Source: Stichopus chloronotus (Eukaryota; Echinodermata; Holothuroidea; Aspidochirotida; Stichopodidae). From it: a DNA stretch of 64,000 bases. The stretch spans positions 21,070,769-21,134,768 of the forward strand of contig CM037836.1 in the NCBI GenBank assembly GCA_021234535.1. Reading direction: 5' to 3'. Both the position numbers and the translations under genes were made by a program. The notes under the pieces were generated by a model. That model had not been told where the DNA came from. It ran no database searches and saw only the letters and a program-made list of their open reading frames with translations. Shown in pieces: positions 25,813 to 39,500 of this stretch (positions are counted from its first letter, which is position 1; each line of letters begins with the position of its first letter).

Positions 25813-27422
25813 TGAGTTTTTCTCGACCACCTCCCAAGCTCGAGAGGAACACAACAAGCTGCAGGTGCATCCTCCTATGTTAGAAATACTTGCTGATGGT
25901 GAGGTGAAAATATAGCACAGGCATGAGCAGGAACCTGACCTTTAGTAAATGACCTCCTGAGAATGCATCATGCAAACATTTAAGCTGTTAAACTCTTATA
26001 CAATAACAAAAATGTACCAGAAGGCTGCAGCTGCAACTGTGTGTGTGCCAGCTAGTTTCAGCTGTGTTCACCTCACATTATTTATTCCTTCAAACATTTG
26101 CACAAAAGCCGAAAAAGGTAGATATACACTGAAAGAAAAAATTGGGTTGGTCTATAGCCAGGGAAAGAGGTGATTTGTATATTTGAAGTTTCTGTTCACA
26201 TTTAAAACTGACTGTTATTGTGTACAATTTCAAACTGGCTGCTTCTATACAATCGTCGCCACTGAATACAAGTGGTCATGAATATGTCTCAAGTTTACTT
26301 TGTTCAAAAGTGGACTGACTGGACGATGTTTCAGTGGATCCCAATGCAAGAAAGAGAAACTGGGCCCACCTGACTTCATACAATTTTTCGTGGGAGAGAG
26401 GAGTTCTGAGTGAAAAAAAAAACAATCTAAAACATTTGCAATGCTTTTTTCAAATGGAGCTAAATTTATCAAAGTGAGTCCATCACTATGCACACTGCCA
26501 CTTAATTGACCACATGAAAGCTGGGATTAAAAGGAATCAAACTGTATCACAACATGAACAAGAAGAATAGATACTCAGCATCTCAATTATGTTTCTTCAA
26601 AACCAGAACAGATTCGTTCCTGGGGACCTCCTGTGCAGCAGAGTGCCAAGGGCATACTCATGTTTCTGAACCGGGTCCTCTGTTCAAAGGATTTTGGTTT
26701 TCATATCAAAACAAGGTGTCCTATTGTACCCACATTTTACGATCCTCGAGTTCATCGGCATTTTCTTTGGTAACAATTTCCACTTTTTCTTTTTGACTGA
26801 CTGATGAAGAGAACCTATACTGTTTACATTAGTGTGTCATGATTACAACAAGGATTTTCTATTTCGTCGTCAAAAAAATTATTTATGTCAATAGGTCCCA
26901 TTTTGTAAACTGCTTCTCTTGCATCATACGATTCAAGTGCATAATCTTGTTGCATGGATACATAAATGTAATTGAACATGTGGACCACAATGTGCATAAT
27001 TTTTACACATCAAACCTTCAACTTCTTTTATGAATTACTACAAAAAGAGAAAAAAGAGTAACTTTTCATGCAACTACATCCTACAGTATATGTATAGCCG
27101 ATGTGCATGTACATAGCAGTAATGGGTGACGTACGTATTGACGAACTTAGCAAATTGAAAGTTTACCAAAACAACCTAAAACTGAACATTAAGGTGAAGC
27201 ATTATCTCTTGGAGAAGGGCAAAGAAGGGCGACGCGGAGCAACCGTTTCTATCTTTACCGCCAAATACTCTTAAATGTTAAGAGTGGCACTACTGAAGAT
27301 CGTAAATCAGCAGAAAGCACCCCACTCAAAAGTTACGAGCGGAATTTACAGCATGTTTACAGTTCTGTTGCCTTTATCACCTGTGGAAGGGACACATTTC
27401 TGAAAAACGGTTGCAAGCTGGG

Positions 27423-27516
27423 CTATGTTAGTTCCACTTCCCTTCGGCATGATCCAACAGAGCTACCATCATCCTTGCTGATGATTAGTTTCAACCGAGA
27501 GAGATGAGCCATGGCC
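27423..27516 (-). CDS. Candidate gene, terminal exon 8
   Basis: The acceptor CTCCTGTTTCCTCACAG is followed by one base, 30 codons (AMAHLSRLKLIISKDDGSS and onward, ending VELT) and TAG. The AA|G junction with exon 7 restores a Lys codon. Confidence 0.45.
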
Positions 27517-30500
27517 CTGTGAGGAAACAGGAGGAATAATGAAATCTTTATTGCCATTACAGGATTCCCCCCCTCCCACAAGACTTTTTTTTTAAATAAT
27601 TCTGCTAGGTGAAGCATTTAGCAATTCCTCATGGTGTAATTTATCTTTGTCACTCACGCTGCATAGTGTGCCTAAATGCAAATTGCATAAAGTCTTTCAA
27701 AGCATATTTGAAATTAAAAAGAATGATATTTTTGAGTCCTATCACTGTAGACAAATAAGTCAATCCTGAAGAGGATTATGAAACATGTTTCACTCTAGGA
27801 AACAAGACTGATGTGAGGTCACAACCAATTACAACTGAGTAGGGTTATGACAGTGTGTAAAAGTATTCATGGAACTAGTTGGAAGAGGAGTGAAAACAAG
27901 GGGGGAGGGGGAGAACAGAGACAAATGAACTGTTTTTATGTTGTTTTCCCATTTTTTTAATAATCTTCGGACAAGTGCTAGCTCTTAATCACTGGGCTGC
28001 TCAAAACTATGCAACACCGCCAGACAGGTTTCGACATGGGAACTCTCAAAGCTGGAATATGAGTTGAAAATTTGCCATATTTTGCCACTGAAAGTCAAAT
28101 GTGTTCTAGCAACTTCCAAAAAAAAAAATACATTGTTTCAGTCTCATTTTTGCATACATGAATATTCATATCCAGTCCCATTGGTCTGATTTCGTTTCAA
28201 GTAACAGTGATTAACGGATAGGATTTCTTTGAGAGTCTGAATTTGTAGGGCCAACAAAAGTGTCGAGACAATGTTCATATTCAAATATCTGGAAGATGAA
28301 TGCATATTTCTCTTTCAGATTATGTAACAAGTCATCTTTTCTCATACTGTCTCTTCGATGAAACACGGACGAAGATCAAAGACAGATGACCAGGTGATTG
28401 CCAGTGGAACTCATGGTCCAGCTTTAACTATTTTTGTTAATCTCTTGCAATGCTCTTAACCTACTAACCCCTGAATGACAGCTGATTTTTCTTTCATTTT
28501 TCAGTACACCTGAAAAATACAGGTTAAATTACCAAAACGCACACATGAATATATTGGAAACTAGTTAAATCAGGAAGTTGCACAGGTAAAACTCCTCGGT
28601 AACATGGGCAATCCAACATCAGTTTTTGTCAGTTTGTTATGCTTTATCGAGAAATTGGCATGCTCTTTGTGTGTGTGCTACTGGAGTCCATCATAACAAT
28701 GCACACAGATCGCCTATATCTTTTTTAAGAGGAATTTTGTTTCCACGAAAAACTAGTTTAACATGATTTTATTCAATTGATACTTGCCCTGAGGGAACTT
28801 TACTGGATGGTCTATGCTGCATCAAAATTTATTCTGTGCCACCCTGCACTGCAGTCTCCCCCTTGCATGAATAATTGGGAATAATTATTCACAAATCTTA
28901 GCAGGTTTAACTTTGTGGTCAATATCAATTATCATATTACATTAATTTTGAGGAGTCCCTTTGACAAACTGCTGTCGAAAAGCTCGGAGCCAGGACAATT
29001 GTAAACACCAAATTCAATGTCTGGAGCAAATTTAGAATCCACATTTTCATGTACGTAACTTTGCAGTTACCGATCACGGTTCAACCAAAATTGCATTTGA
29101 AGCAATCCAGACAGTTTGAGAGAGTAAGACCTCCAGATAAATGTCATTCGAATGTAAATGGGATACACCTTATACTCAGTAGCCTGACATCCTGTCAGAA
29201 TCTCATACACTTTGAAGAATAGAGAGAAAAAACAACATACATTGAAAACTAAAAAAAAAACATTAAAACTTTCTCTCTTTAAACCTTTCCAAATGCAACC
29301 TCCCATCCTTTTAACCCTTGAAGATTTTGACGGAAGATAACAGAAGGGACGCAAGACAGAAGGGTAAGTAAAGTAGAACCCCTCGCCCAAGAAAGCCTGC
29401 ATACTTCTTCAGCGAGTGAGTCCCTGGTTGATCATATTGCTGCTCGTCTGGTGGGTTGGAGGTTATAACTGCATGCTCCTCTGATACCACTGATTCTTCA
29501 TTTGACTCTACATCATCAACCTGAAAAGAGAAGGAAAAAAAAAATACGAAGCTGTTTTGACCTGCCAGAAGAAAAAAGAGTGGTGTGCACATGCAGTACA
29601 TCATACATGCAACTGGAACATGGAACAGTCAAAAAACACTGTTCGTCACATAAATATCAGCTAAAGTGTAAACTAAAGTGTAAATTTTAACTTATTAATA
29701 GTATCAACCAACTCATCAACATCAATCAACAACATCGTGTTTCAACTTTGGTACTTCCCTAAATTTCTAAAACCTTCCGTGACCTTTTGAGGGAGGGTTG
29801 ATGTCATAACTTTCTCTTCACATTTTTTTTTCAATGCACTTCAATCAAATGCACTGATATTTTTATTTTCTAATTTAGGATATATATAAGTGAAAAAAAG
29901 AATTCCCTCTAACCACCAGTCTGTTATCCAACTCTTATATGGAAGTTAATCACAGGTGCATGACTTAAAAGAGCAAGTTGAATTAAGAAATTTCCATGAT
30001 TTTACAACATCTTGAAAGGTACTGTGCAAAAGTGCACTCCAATGACTTTCCAAGTTTTCCATATGCCATACATTTACACAAAACCCTCTGACATTTCAGA
30101 ATGAAGGCTATAGCAATGGAGATTAGTGTAGAGAGGTACTGTAATGAAGTAAATCCTCAAACAGAAATTGTCTCTGATGTGCGGGGTGGTCTCTTTTGGA
30201 GTGCTTTCAAGGCATCCATGACCCTTATCACTTCTCTTTTAAGGTAGCTAGGCTACTGATTATTGATAGTCTCAAAACCCATTTTGTTTTTATGAATATG
30301 CATATTCTGCAATTGTCAAGACTCAAGAAGATCTTTGTGCATATAGTGAAAAAAGTGTGATTGATGATTACATTACTGTAGATATATCAGAAAATCTTGT
30401 ATGCAGTGGTGTTATGCTAGGGCCTCTTTCTGGGGTAGTATATGAAAGTTTTCCCCCAAATTTTCCAAGTCAGGTTGGCCTGTTTTCCTGCTGAAAGTGA

Positions 30501-33500
30501 GTGTGACATCAGCCTAGGAGGGAGGAGGCAAGTATAATTTTTGCTGATATAGGGTGAACTAGATGCAAAATGATAGTACATTTCATGTTAGATTTGAACT
30601 GAATATATCTACAAGAATTCATATTTTTAAGGAATGATTTTTTATTTTGTTTGGTGAAGAAATGTTCATTTTTTTAAACCTTATCTGAGTAATTCTTATT
30701 CAGAATAACAATGTGATTGCCATCCTGGGTGAGGGGTCTAAGGGAAGGGGTGTTCCTCACCTTTGGAAAATTTTTGCTCGTACAGGGTGGACTAAATGAT
30801 GCAAAATGATGTTAGATTTGAACTGAACTTACATCTGTAGGAATTCCTGTTTTTTAAGTAATGATTTTCATTTTCTTTGGTTAAACATTATTTTATATAT
30901 ATTTACATATTTTATACCTTCTCTGACTGAACCTTATTCAGGATGATAATGTGATAAAACTGGTGCACAGATTTGAAGACAATTTCCCCAATTCCATCCA
31001 CTCTGCTGTCACAGCAAAGATAATGTCCCAACAATCCTGATTCAACTGCTTTTAATCAGGATTTACAAGCAAAAAAAAATCGGCCAACACTGTATATTGA
31101 TAGTCGGTATCACATTGAGAAAACCAGAGACTTAATGCAACACTGCAGATTACTATGATGTTGGAGTAGCGAGTGCCATTTTTCGATCCTATTGACAATT
31201 GCAGTGGGGGTCATCTTTCATTGACCTATGTACATTTACATACAGTTTTTTTTTTATTACTTTGCTGTTAAGTTTCAGATCAGAAAAAGTGCCTGTCAGT
31301 GTTTAGTTAATTCGTAGCTCCGTGGTTGTGTAGTCCAACCACAGTACACCAATCAGACACGACACATTCGACCTGCTGCAGAGAAAGGGCACTTCTGTCG
31401 AACGTGGGTCAATGATGCTTTGTATGCTGCAGTGACAGACGGGGAGTGTGGGGAAATATTTTGATGGAAGTGCAAATTATGTTTGGAAATGTCTAACAAT
31501 ATCTTATCCTAAAAACAATCTTTTAAAATGGGAAAAGGACATATTTCCCAAATTTTCTGATTTTCCCCAAAACTTCCCGAGAGGGCAAGTTGCCCTGCTA
31601 CACCACTGCCTGTATTTATATATTCCAACCAGTGTCAGTTTTAAACTGAGAGGAAGTTGGTGTTAAAGACATAAAACTGTATAACATATACTCAAAAGTA
31701 AAGCATGTATGACTCATCATAGCACATATATTGATCTCTGTGTGGTACTTTATGCAGATGTCACTAATTGTATCAAGTGCCAAGACTCACATGTTGCGAC
31801 TGAAAACCTGTAAAACTTTTTATGGGAATTCCTGGTTTGCAGCTTACTATGAGTCACTTCTAAAATATTGAGAATACCACTGACTTTGGTCACCTAAGTT
31901 ATAATAAATCATTGCCTTGTTGGTCTAGCAAAGTTGGTTATTGGAGCTGGTCATTCCTTGTTGTGTCAGGTAAACCTACACCAAAGCTAACCAAACACTA
32001 TGGAGTTTAACGCTCTATAGGAGTACAACTGAAAATCTATGCAAAATCTAGCTCTAACATGTAATACATTGATTCCTCATTTTCTTAAAAATTTCCTGCT
32101 TGATACTGATGCCTTAAAGGCAGGTACTCATCACCCCAGACAGTTCAAACTTCTAGCCTCTCCCAAAGGCTGTCTAAGACTCCTCATTCTGCAAACACAA
32201 CCCCAATTTCAGAGCTAATGAGCAGACACGGACCATATCATTTGTAATGAAAACACTTCAAAAGTTTCGCATATACGTGTACATCATGGTTACACTATAT
32301 TGATTAAGCCATTGTCAACATGTTTCACATCACGATTGTCTAGCTACAATTGCCTCTGGTGTTATCAAATTTGATTTGTACGGAAAATTTTCCAGGGACT
32401 CTGAACATAAGTGACACAATGAGAACTGTTATTAACAATTGAGCCACCTTGTGAATGCTTATATGAGATTAAATTTTTGGTGCCCCTTAGAAAATTACTA
32501 TAACTATTTTGACAACAGGAGAGATAGGGTTTACCAGAATCTCCTTGGTTACTTTTCCCGATATACCCTACCCCTTTTTTGTATCTATGATAAAAGACTG
32601 ACTGTAGATTTACTTGTAAATATGCAATTTGAATGAATCTTGGTACAGCACTGAAGTAGGCTAGAGTATACAGACTCATATGTAATGAAAGAACAGTATT
32701 TTCCATTACTATGTCTACTGTAACAGAAAGAAATGCAAAATTTGTGACAGCCATCAAACAAAGTAACAAACACTGAGTCATTTTGTGTCAGTCAATTCAG
32801 TAGAGCAGAGAGTACTTACAACTCAAGTAGAACGCTGTCACAAACCTTAAGTTACGCTTCGTCAAAGGGTAAGTATTTCGGTAGCTACTCCCCCCATCTT
32901 CACAATAAATGTTGAGCAAACACCGCTGTTTGCTGTCCTGTTTATGGGTTTGCTTGCGCTCTACTCACAACACTCATAAACTGTGTGTACTCTCCCACTT
33001 GAGTAATTTAGGCTAAAAAAACAGGAGAGTTGCAATGGAGTCTGAAAAAGTTCAAGTCTGAACAAACACAGTTGAGGTATCTTTCAAAATTTTGAGCATT
33101 AAGAATGTGAAGGTTTTGGTTCCCATTACAGGTGTGTGATACAGACTGCCCATAATGGTTGTTATATACATGTGTGCAAGAATGTTAACTTTATTCTTTG
33201 GCTTACTTTCAAGATGGTGCCAAAATGAACGAGGGACTCATTCACACTGAAGGGCGATTAATTCTTAGGTGTGGACACTTGCATACTCGTACTTTAGGTC
33301 CACATCTGTTATTAACAATAATCCCCATTTTGGGGGTACTTTAGTCCCAGACTCGCAGACTTAACAGTGACCAGAGGTGGCTCAGGACTGGCTGGCGTAT
33401 CTAATTGTGAAAAAGAAGCTGATTTGACCATCCCAAGCCTGTGCAGTGTATTTATCCTGCTATTGTAAACTTATTCATTCTTAAATGTGTCTCATTCTTA

Positions 33501-36500
33501 ACTAAATTATCCTTCTTGCAGACTTCTAACATCAATAACTATGAGTGCATTCTTAAATTTGAACAAAGTCTAACTTTAACTGCTGAACAGTAGCTAGTTG
33601 GTACTTTACAGAAAAATGAGATTTGTAAAAAAAAAAGTAAATCCAGACATATGATGAAGACAGTCAAACAGTCCAGTACAGGTTAAGTGCTGCATTCATA
33701 CAGCAGTTTCACCAACCAACGTACTATGATCACACATCTCTTTTGTTTGGAAGGGCAAGCATACACTTTAATATATCACAATAGCTTTTGTCACAAGAGG
33801 TATCTATGGTTAGTGGTGGGTATGTGCTGTACAAAGTGAATGCTTAGTACACCCAATGTGTTTGTTTTTGCCTGTCAATGCCAAGCGGTGGGTACCGTAC
33901 CACTCGCAAGATGTCACATGAAATTCCCTCTATATTGTGTGGTGCAGTCTGAAAGTGAAGCTGTAAATTAATGCAGCATTTAATCCTCACAAGCAAATGA
34001 CTGATGTAATGTTTTATTCTTAACATGAGTGATTGAAGTCGTTCAGTAGCCTACTTTACAAGAAATACATATCAAAGACACCCAATACTTAATACAAACT
34101 TGATGCAAACCCTTTAGTGTAATTACACATGCACAACTTATTTCAGACACCATGATAGTCAAACACGTGTCACATTTCTGCTTCCAGTGGGCCAGCTACA
34201 ATGGTATTTCTTTTATAATTGATGACTTGCACTTAACCCCTATCAAAATGGCAAGTATTTTTCTTTAGCTTTTACCTAGACATTTTCAAATTTTCCAATA
34301 CGATATGTAAAAACCTTCAGTGCTGTCTTGTGAGTAGCAGTTACTGCTTCAGACCAAGCCCATAAGGACCTGATAAACCAAATCTCTCCCACTAGCCCTT
34401 CCTCCCCCGTTCATCCTCTTAGGAAGTTTCGGTTACAACCATGTCAAGCACCAGTCAGAAACCATGATGGTATGATTATGATAAATCTTAATCTGCTACA
34501 GAGCTGATGTATTTGGGATGAAGTCCTCACCATCTCACCTTGACTACAAAATATATATACTATACATATACTATACTTTGTATGGCCTAAAACTCAGTTT
34601 GACGTTGGCACTGTTCAACATATGTATGCTGCAGTTATGAAACTGTTACATTTCATGGAATACTTCCAATCAAACCTCAAAAGATACTTTGCGACTGTGC
34701 AAAATACATGTCAAATATATGTAACCTGAGTGACTACCGTTGAACAGCAATCAGACTGGAGGGCGAGTTCAAAGTCATTGGAGGTACAGAGTGTACAGCA
34801 AAAAACAAAAGCAAGCTCAGACGGACAACGACATGCCAACTCCATGTTCCAATTTCCAAGTGTTCATGTTGCCAACTGCCCCAGCTGCTAACATAGATCA
34901 TTGCATTTTAAAATCATTTCATGCTGTTCAGACGCTGCGGCTCATGCTGTTATGGTCGCCATTTCTCAGAGAGAAAGATTTTATCCAGCTTTGAGAATGA
35001 TCTTCAGGACTAAATTTGCTTTGTACAGTACCAGACGATGTAATGTTGATGTTACATTGTGCCAGTACACCACAGTGCATGTACTGTAGGTATTGTAACT
35101 GTAACTTTATTTGTCTCCATATGAACAGTTAAAAAGAAAAATAACAATGAAATATGTAGCTAAAGAGACTGAGGAGTGATTACAAAAAGCTTTTGAAAGC
35201 TTGTCAGGTTAATCACCCCTGAAAAAGAAAGAAACAAAGCTAAATCAATACACAAAAACATAGGAAAAAGAGAAAAGACGGCAAGGAAAACTAAGAAAAA
35301 AAACAAGGAAAAATGAAGAAAAATGATTAACAGGTGAAATTCATCCTGTTTATAAACTAAATGGGTTTTAAGCTTGCTTTTAAAAGTGTTCAAGCATTTG
35401 CTGTGTTGCAGGTAACTTCTACAGACAGCATTTCAAAGAGAGGATGCAGGCCTAGTGGGAGGAAATTACGGCGGTAGAAGTATGACATGTATCAGCAAAC
35501 CTGGACCGTAGATACAGTATGTATTAGGCGGATGTTAAGATGTCCCCCACTAGATGATTATGGACTGAGCTTGCAAACGAATTACTGAGAGGACTGAGAG
35601 AAGAGGACCCCTTAAACATGAAGTTCATCAGTCAACAGCTACGCTATTAACCTTTTTTCACTTTTGAAATCTGGCAAATTTCAACAAATTTTACAGCTAA
35701 ACTGTGAAGCTTTTTATACATCCCTATGATCTCAATTCCTCAGTGTTTCCCTACAGGCAGCATATTCCACCTTAATTGTCAAACTTCTCCATCTGCTATG
35801 GCGTCATCAGCCAATTGCCAATGCATGGGCAAAAAACATAACGATTTCGGCATTAAAATGAAAAACTTACATTCCTTCATTTAAAGTATTATGTTTGTAT
35901 TTACCACTTTTTTTTATAATCAAACCTGTTACTTTCTCAAAAATATGTTTTTGCAAACTTTTAAGAAAATTTCATCATCGACAGACTGTGCTATTTAACT
36001 TTCAAACCACTGAACAAATATACACACTTGCAGATAAGAGACGTTGGAACCAGCATGTCAAACAACAATGAGAAATCAACTGCCAATTAATTGAATCAAC
36101 ATACTACAAATTTGAAAGAACTCAATCCCCAGAGGACGGGGGTATGCATGAAGAGCAAGCACTGTGAAAAGAACACACAGTTAGTTATCACTTTATTAAA
36201 AGTCATGCCTGTATTTCAAGTTTTTCTCAGTTAAGATAATATTCATTTTCTCATAACGCTATGTCCATTCTAACATGATGTTAGTTGTACATTTCAATGT
36301 TAAGCTCTCTGATGCCGCACCAAAAATCCAGTATGGGTACAGTCTTCTGGAGAAGTAATGCAGTTGTCATATGCAGGTTAAATTTACTCATTGTAAGAGA
36401 AATTTCTATACATTTACAATGTGTACATAATTTTAAAACCCAATATAAGAGACAATTTACTACTCATTGTGCATTTAAACCCTTGTGTATTAACAAATAT

Positions 36501-39500
36501 TTAGACTAAAAGGCTCATAAAACCCTCAGAACGTGTCAAAATTTACAACCAAACCAGAAAACCAGATTACTAAATGTCAAAAACAAATCTTATTATCTGA
36601 GGATGAAAAGCTGCTAAGGGGGTCATGGTCCCATCCAAAGGTGGGCCAAAAAATTGTTCATAGAATTTACAGTTAGTAAATCAAAATTTCTAAGAAGAAA
36701 TGGTACACTTTTGTTTCACCAAATTGCATCTGAGGACATTCAGGTACAGAAAAATTTTCCAAAGTGACAATAGACACCCCCTCTATTAAACCCCCCCTAT
36801 CCCATATCACTGTACCCACCAGTTTGGCCCCTCGTGCACAAAAGATTTTGATGTGCCAAGGTTAATGCAACTAGGTATGCTCAGTATGACTCGACAGTGC
36901 ATCGGTGCATTAACACTACAGTATATTTTACAGTCACTTTCAGTTGTTAAGATGTGGATGATTCCATGTTCAGCAAAATCAGTGTTGAAAAAGAGCTCAC
37001 CGATATACATGTACAAAATCAAGCCTGGATCTGATGTTCTGTGTTGGATCAAATGTGTTGCCATGGTTACACTTAATTGAATGACTTACATCAGCAACAT
37101 GACATTTGTACGGTGTATACGTGCCATGCAGACTTGAAAGAGAAGGGTATAGCCTACAAAGCAAACTGTGAAACATAGATGGTAATTAAATGATTTGACA
37201 CAACCAGGCCCCAATTTCCAATGACATTCGACTACAAGGACTGACAAATTTCCCTTTGCTGCAGTACATCGGACCTCTCTGATCAAAATCTCAACACTTG
37301 AGACAGTGCTGAAATATGATTCGCATGAGGAATAGGAACACTCAGCTGGTTGAAAGGAAAACGCCTAAAATTCTGGCATGTGTTACGTTGCAGCAGCTAT
37401 AAAATGGCTATAACTGCTGTTGGTATCATCTTGGACACTTACGAATATAAGCAATGTGTACTTTTCTATAAAGTTCAGAGATTAAGCTGCACAAGGATCT
37501 CACACTGTGTGAGGTTCTCTTGTGCAAAGTGAAAATTGGGTATGTGTCCAAATGTCTACATGATACTCTCATCAGAGTGTGTGTATATGTGTGTGTGGAA
37601 GGTAAATAAATGGCTGATGCGGTTACAACAAATCAGATGGGTTTGGTGTCAGCCGAGCATGAACTGGTTAGTGCTGACTGTTGAGGTGGCCGATTCTCCA
37701 GCAAATCCTTATAAACATCAAGGAGGAACAAACCGTGGAGGACAAATGTTGAAAAATGAAAGGAGATCTTCCGTTGCCTTAAGGGAAGAGGCATATTGTC
37801 ATCAAGTATGATGAATGATGAAATTAATAAGTTAGAACTTCATAGCAACCAACAAATGAAACCAACGTGTAAATTCCACGAAAACCTTCCCAAAGTGGGA
37901 AAGATGATAGGATATTTAATCAACATGGTTGGCAAACAGTCAGCTGGCCCAGATCAATCATGATTGATGTCATCGCAAGCATAGATACACCTTACAGGAG
38001 TAAGAGAGAAACCCAAATCAATAGCAGAGGCACCTTGAACAGGGAAAAACCCAACATTGACACTACCTGAGGGCAGAATAGCAGACCATGGTAAAAATGG
38101 GTTTGAAACATATGTTGTGTTACAAGTAGGCAAACTATAGTTGTTGTATATTGTCGGCAGTGTAAGTCTTTGAATGGTAATTAAAGGGATTTTCCTGTAA
38201 AAAGGTAAAAAATTCATAGGTCCATTTGCATCATGGAAAATCTTTGATGTCACACCAGATATTCTAACAGGACACCTTTTGTGTTCCATTGTAATTTTGA
38301 ATTCCTTCAAAGAAACATTTACAGTACAGTTTCAGAGATTCCATGTTCATTCTCACATTTGAGACACTATCTGCTACATCAGTTTTCACTGGTGCCAAAT
38401 ATCAAGTGAATGCACGTCAGTGTCCAAGGACAACCAACACTTTGTGCAATAATTTGTCAGAATTACATTATATAAACCTTCAACAAAACAGCAACTTTAA
38501 ACCAAAGCATTCTGTTTTTGCTTCGAACAGCAATATCTTGAGTTTCGAACATGACAATGGTGTGGGGGTAGTGTCTGTAGGTGACGGAAAAAAAAGAGGT
38601 TCTCTTTCATTTATGATCATTTTCCCATTGTCATAGGAATAATGTTTTATTAAAAGCAAAATATGGTGAGGTTTTGCAGATATGGGTGAGTATCTAACAG
38701 GGACTGCCCAACCCTCTTCCAGTTGGAGGAGTAAATGTCTAAAAGGGCACTCAGAAAACACAATTAGGGGGTAAATGCCAGAGAAGGATACTCTGGAAAA
38801 ATCTTAATACATGTAATAAGGGCACTCTCTTGTCAAAAAGAGCACATATAGACGTTTTTGGGGAGGCTGGATCACTACGCTCTCATCAGCCAGGCTGTCA
38901 GCATCTGCCCTGTCTAAAGATGATTTGTCAATATACTCTGCTATGGTCAACTTCTGTGGTTGGCAAGGTGACAAATGCATACTGTAAATATTTCCACTTC
39001 CCCATCTTCACCAATTTCTCCTGTACCCCCCATCCTTCCTAGTTTTCCCATATTCATCGTAAGTCCTTTTCATTATGTCAAAGACTCTTCTTTCAATTGT
39101 TTACAGGTAACTTTGGCAAGAAGTGGTTGGACTCAAAACAATTGAATTTAGGAAACTAAGGTAATGGGGACTGGTGGATCACACACTGATCTACACCGGC
39201 GACTATGAAAAGACTCCAGGTTTGAATTTTAGACCCTGTCACCATTCCAACTGACCTCTGAGGACCTCTCGCACATCTGCTTGTAATAATCCCTCATCTG
39301 ATGGATATCATGACATCAACATCTCTCAACTTCTGCAGCGGATCGTTAACAAACATCTAGGCTTAGATATACAGGAGGGAACAAAACAGCATTTGACTGG
39401 GTCTGCCAAAATTACAAATGAAATCTAACCACCTACGAACCATTCTTGAGAAATACTACGTCTCCCGAAATACATGTTTACAAGTTTTCCCAGAATAATC

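Noticed and set aside
32365..32781. 138-codon minus-strand frame
   Set aside because: Composition follows the local AT bias. No motif or splice sites, so a chance frame is more likely.
37954..38310. 118-codon minus-strand frame
   Set aside because: No homology recognised, no clear splice context, and a length expected by chance in 64 kb of six frames.
39175..39260. Possible second tRNA-like SINE (AGGTTTGAATTTTAGACC)
   Set aside because: Only a weak B-box match, with no convincing A box or tRNA fold.
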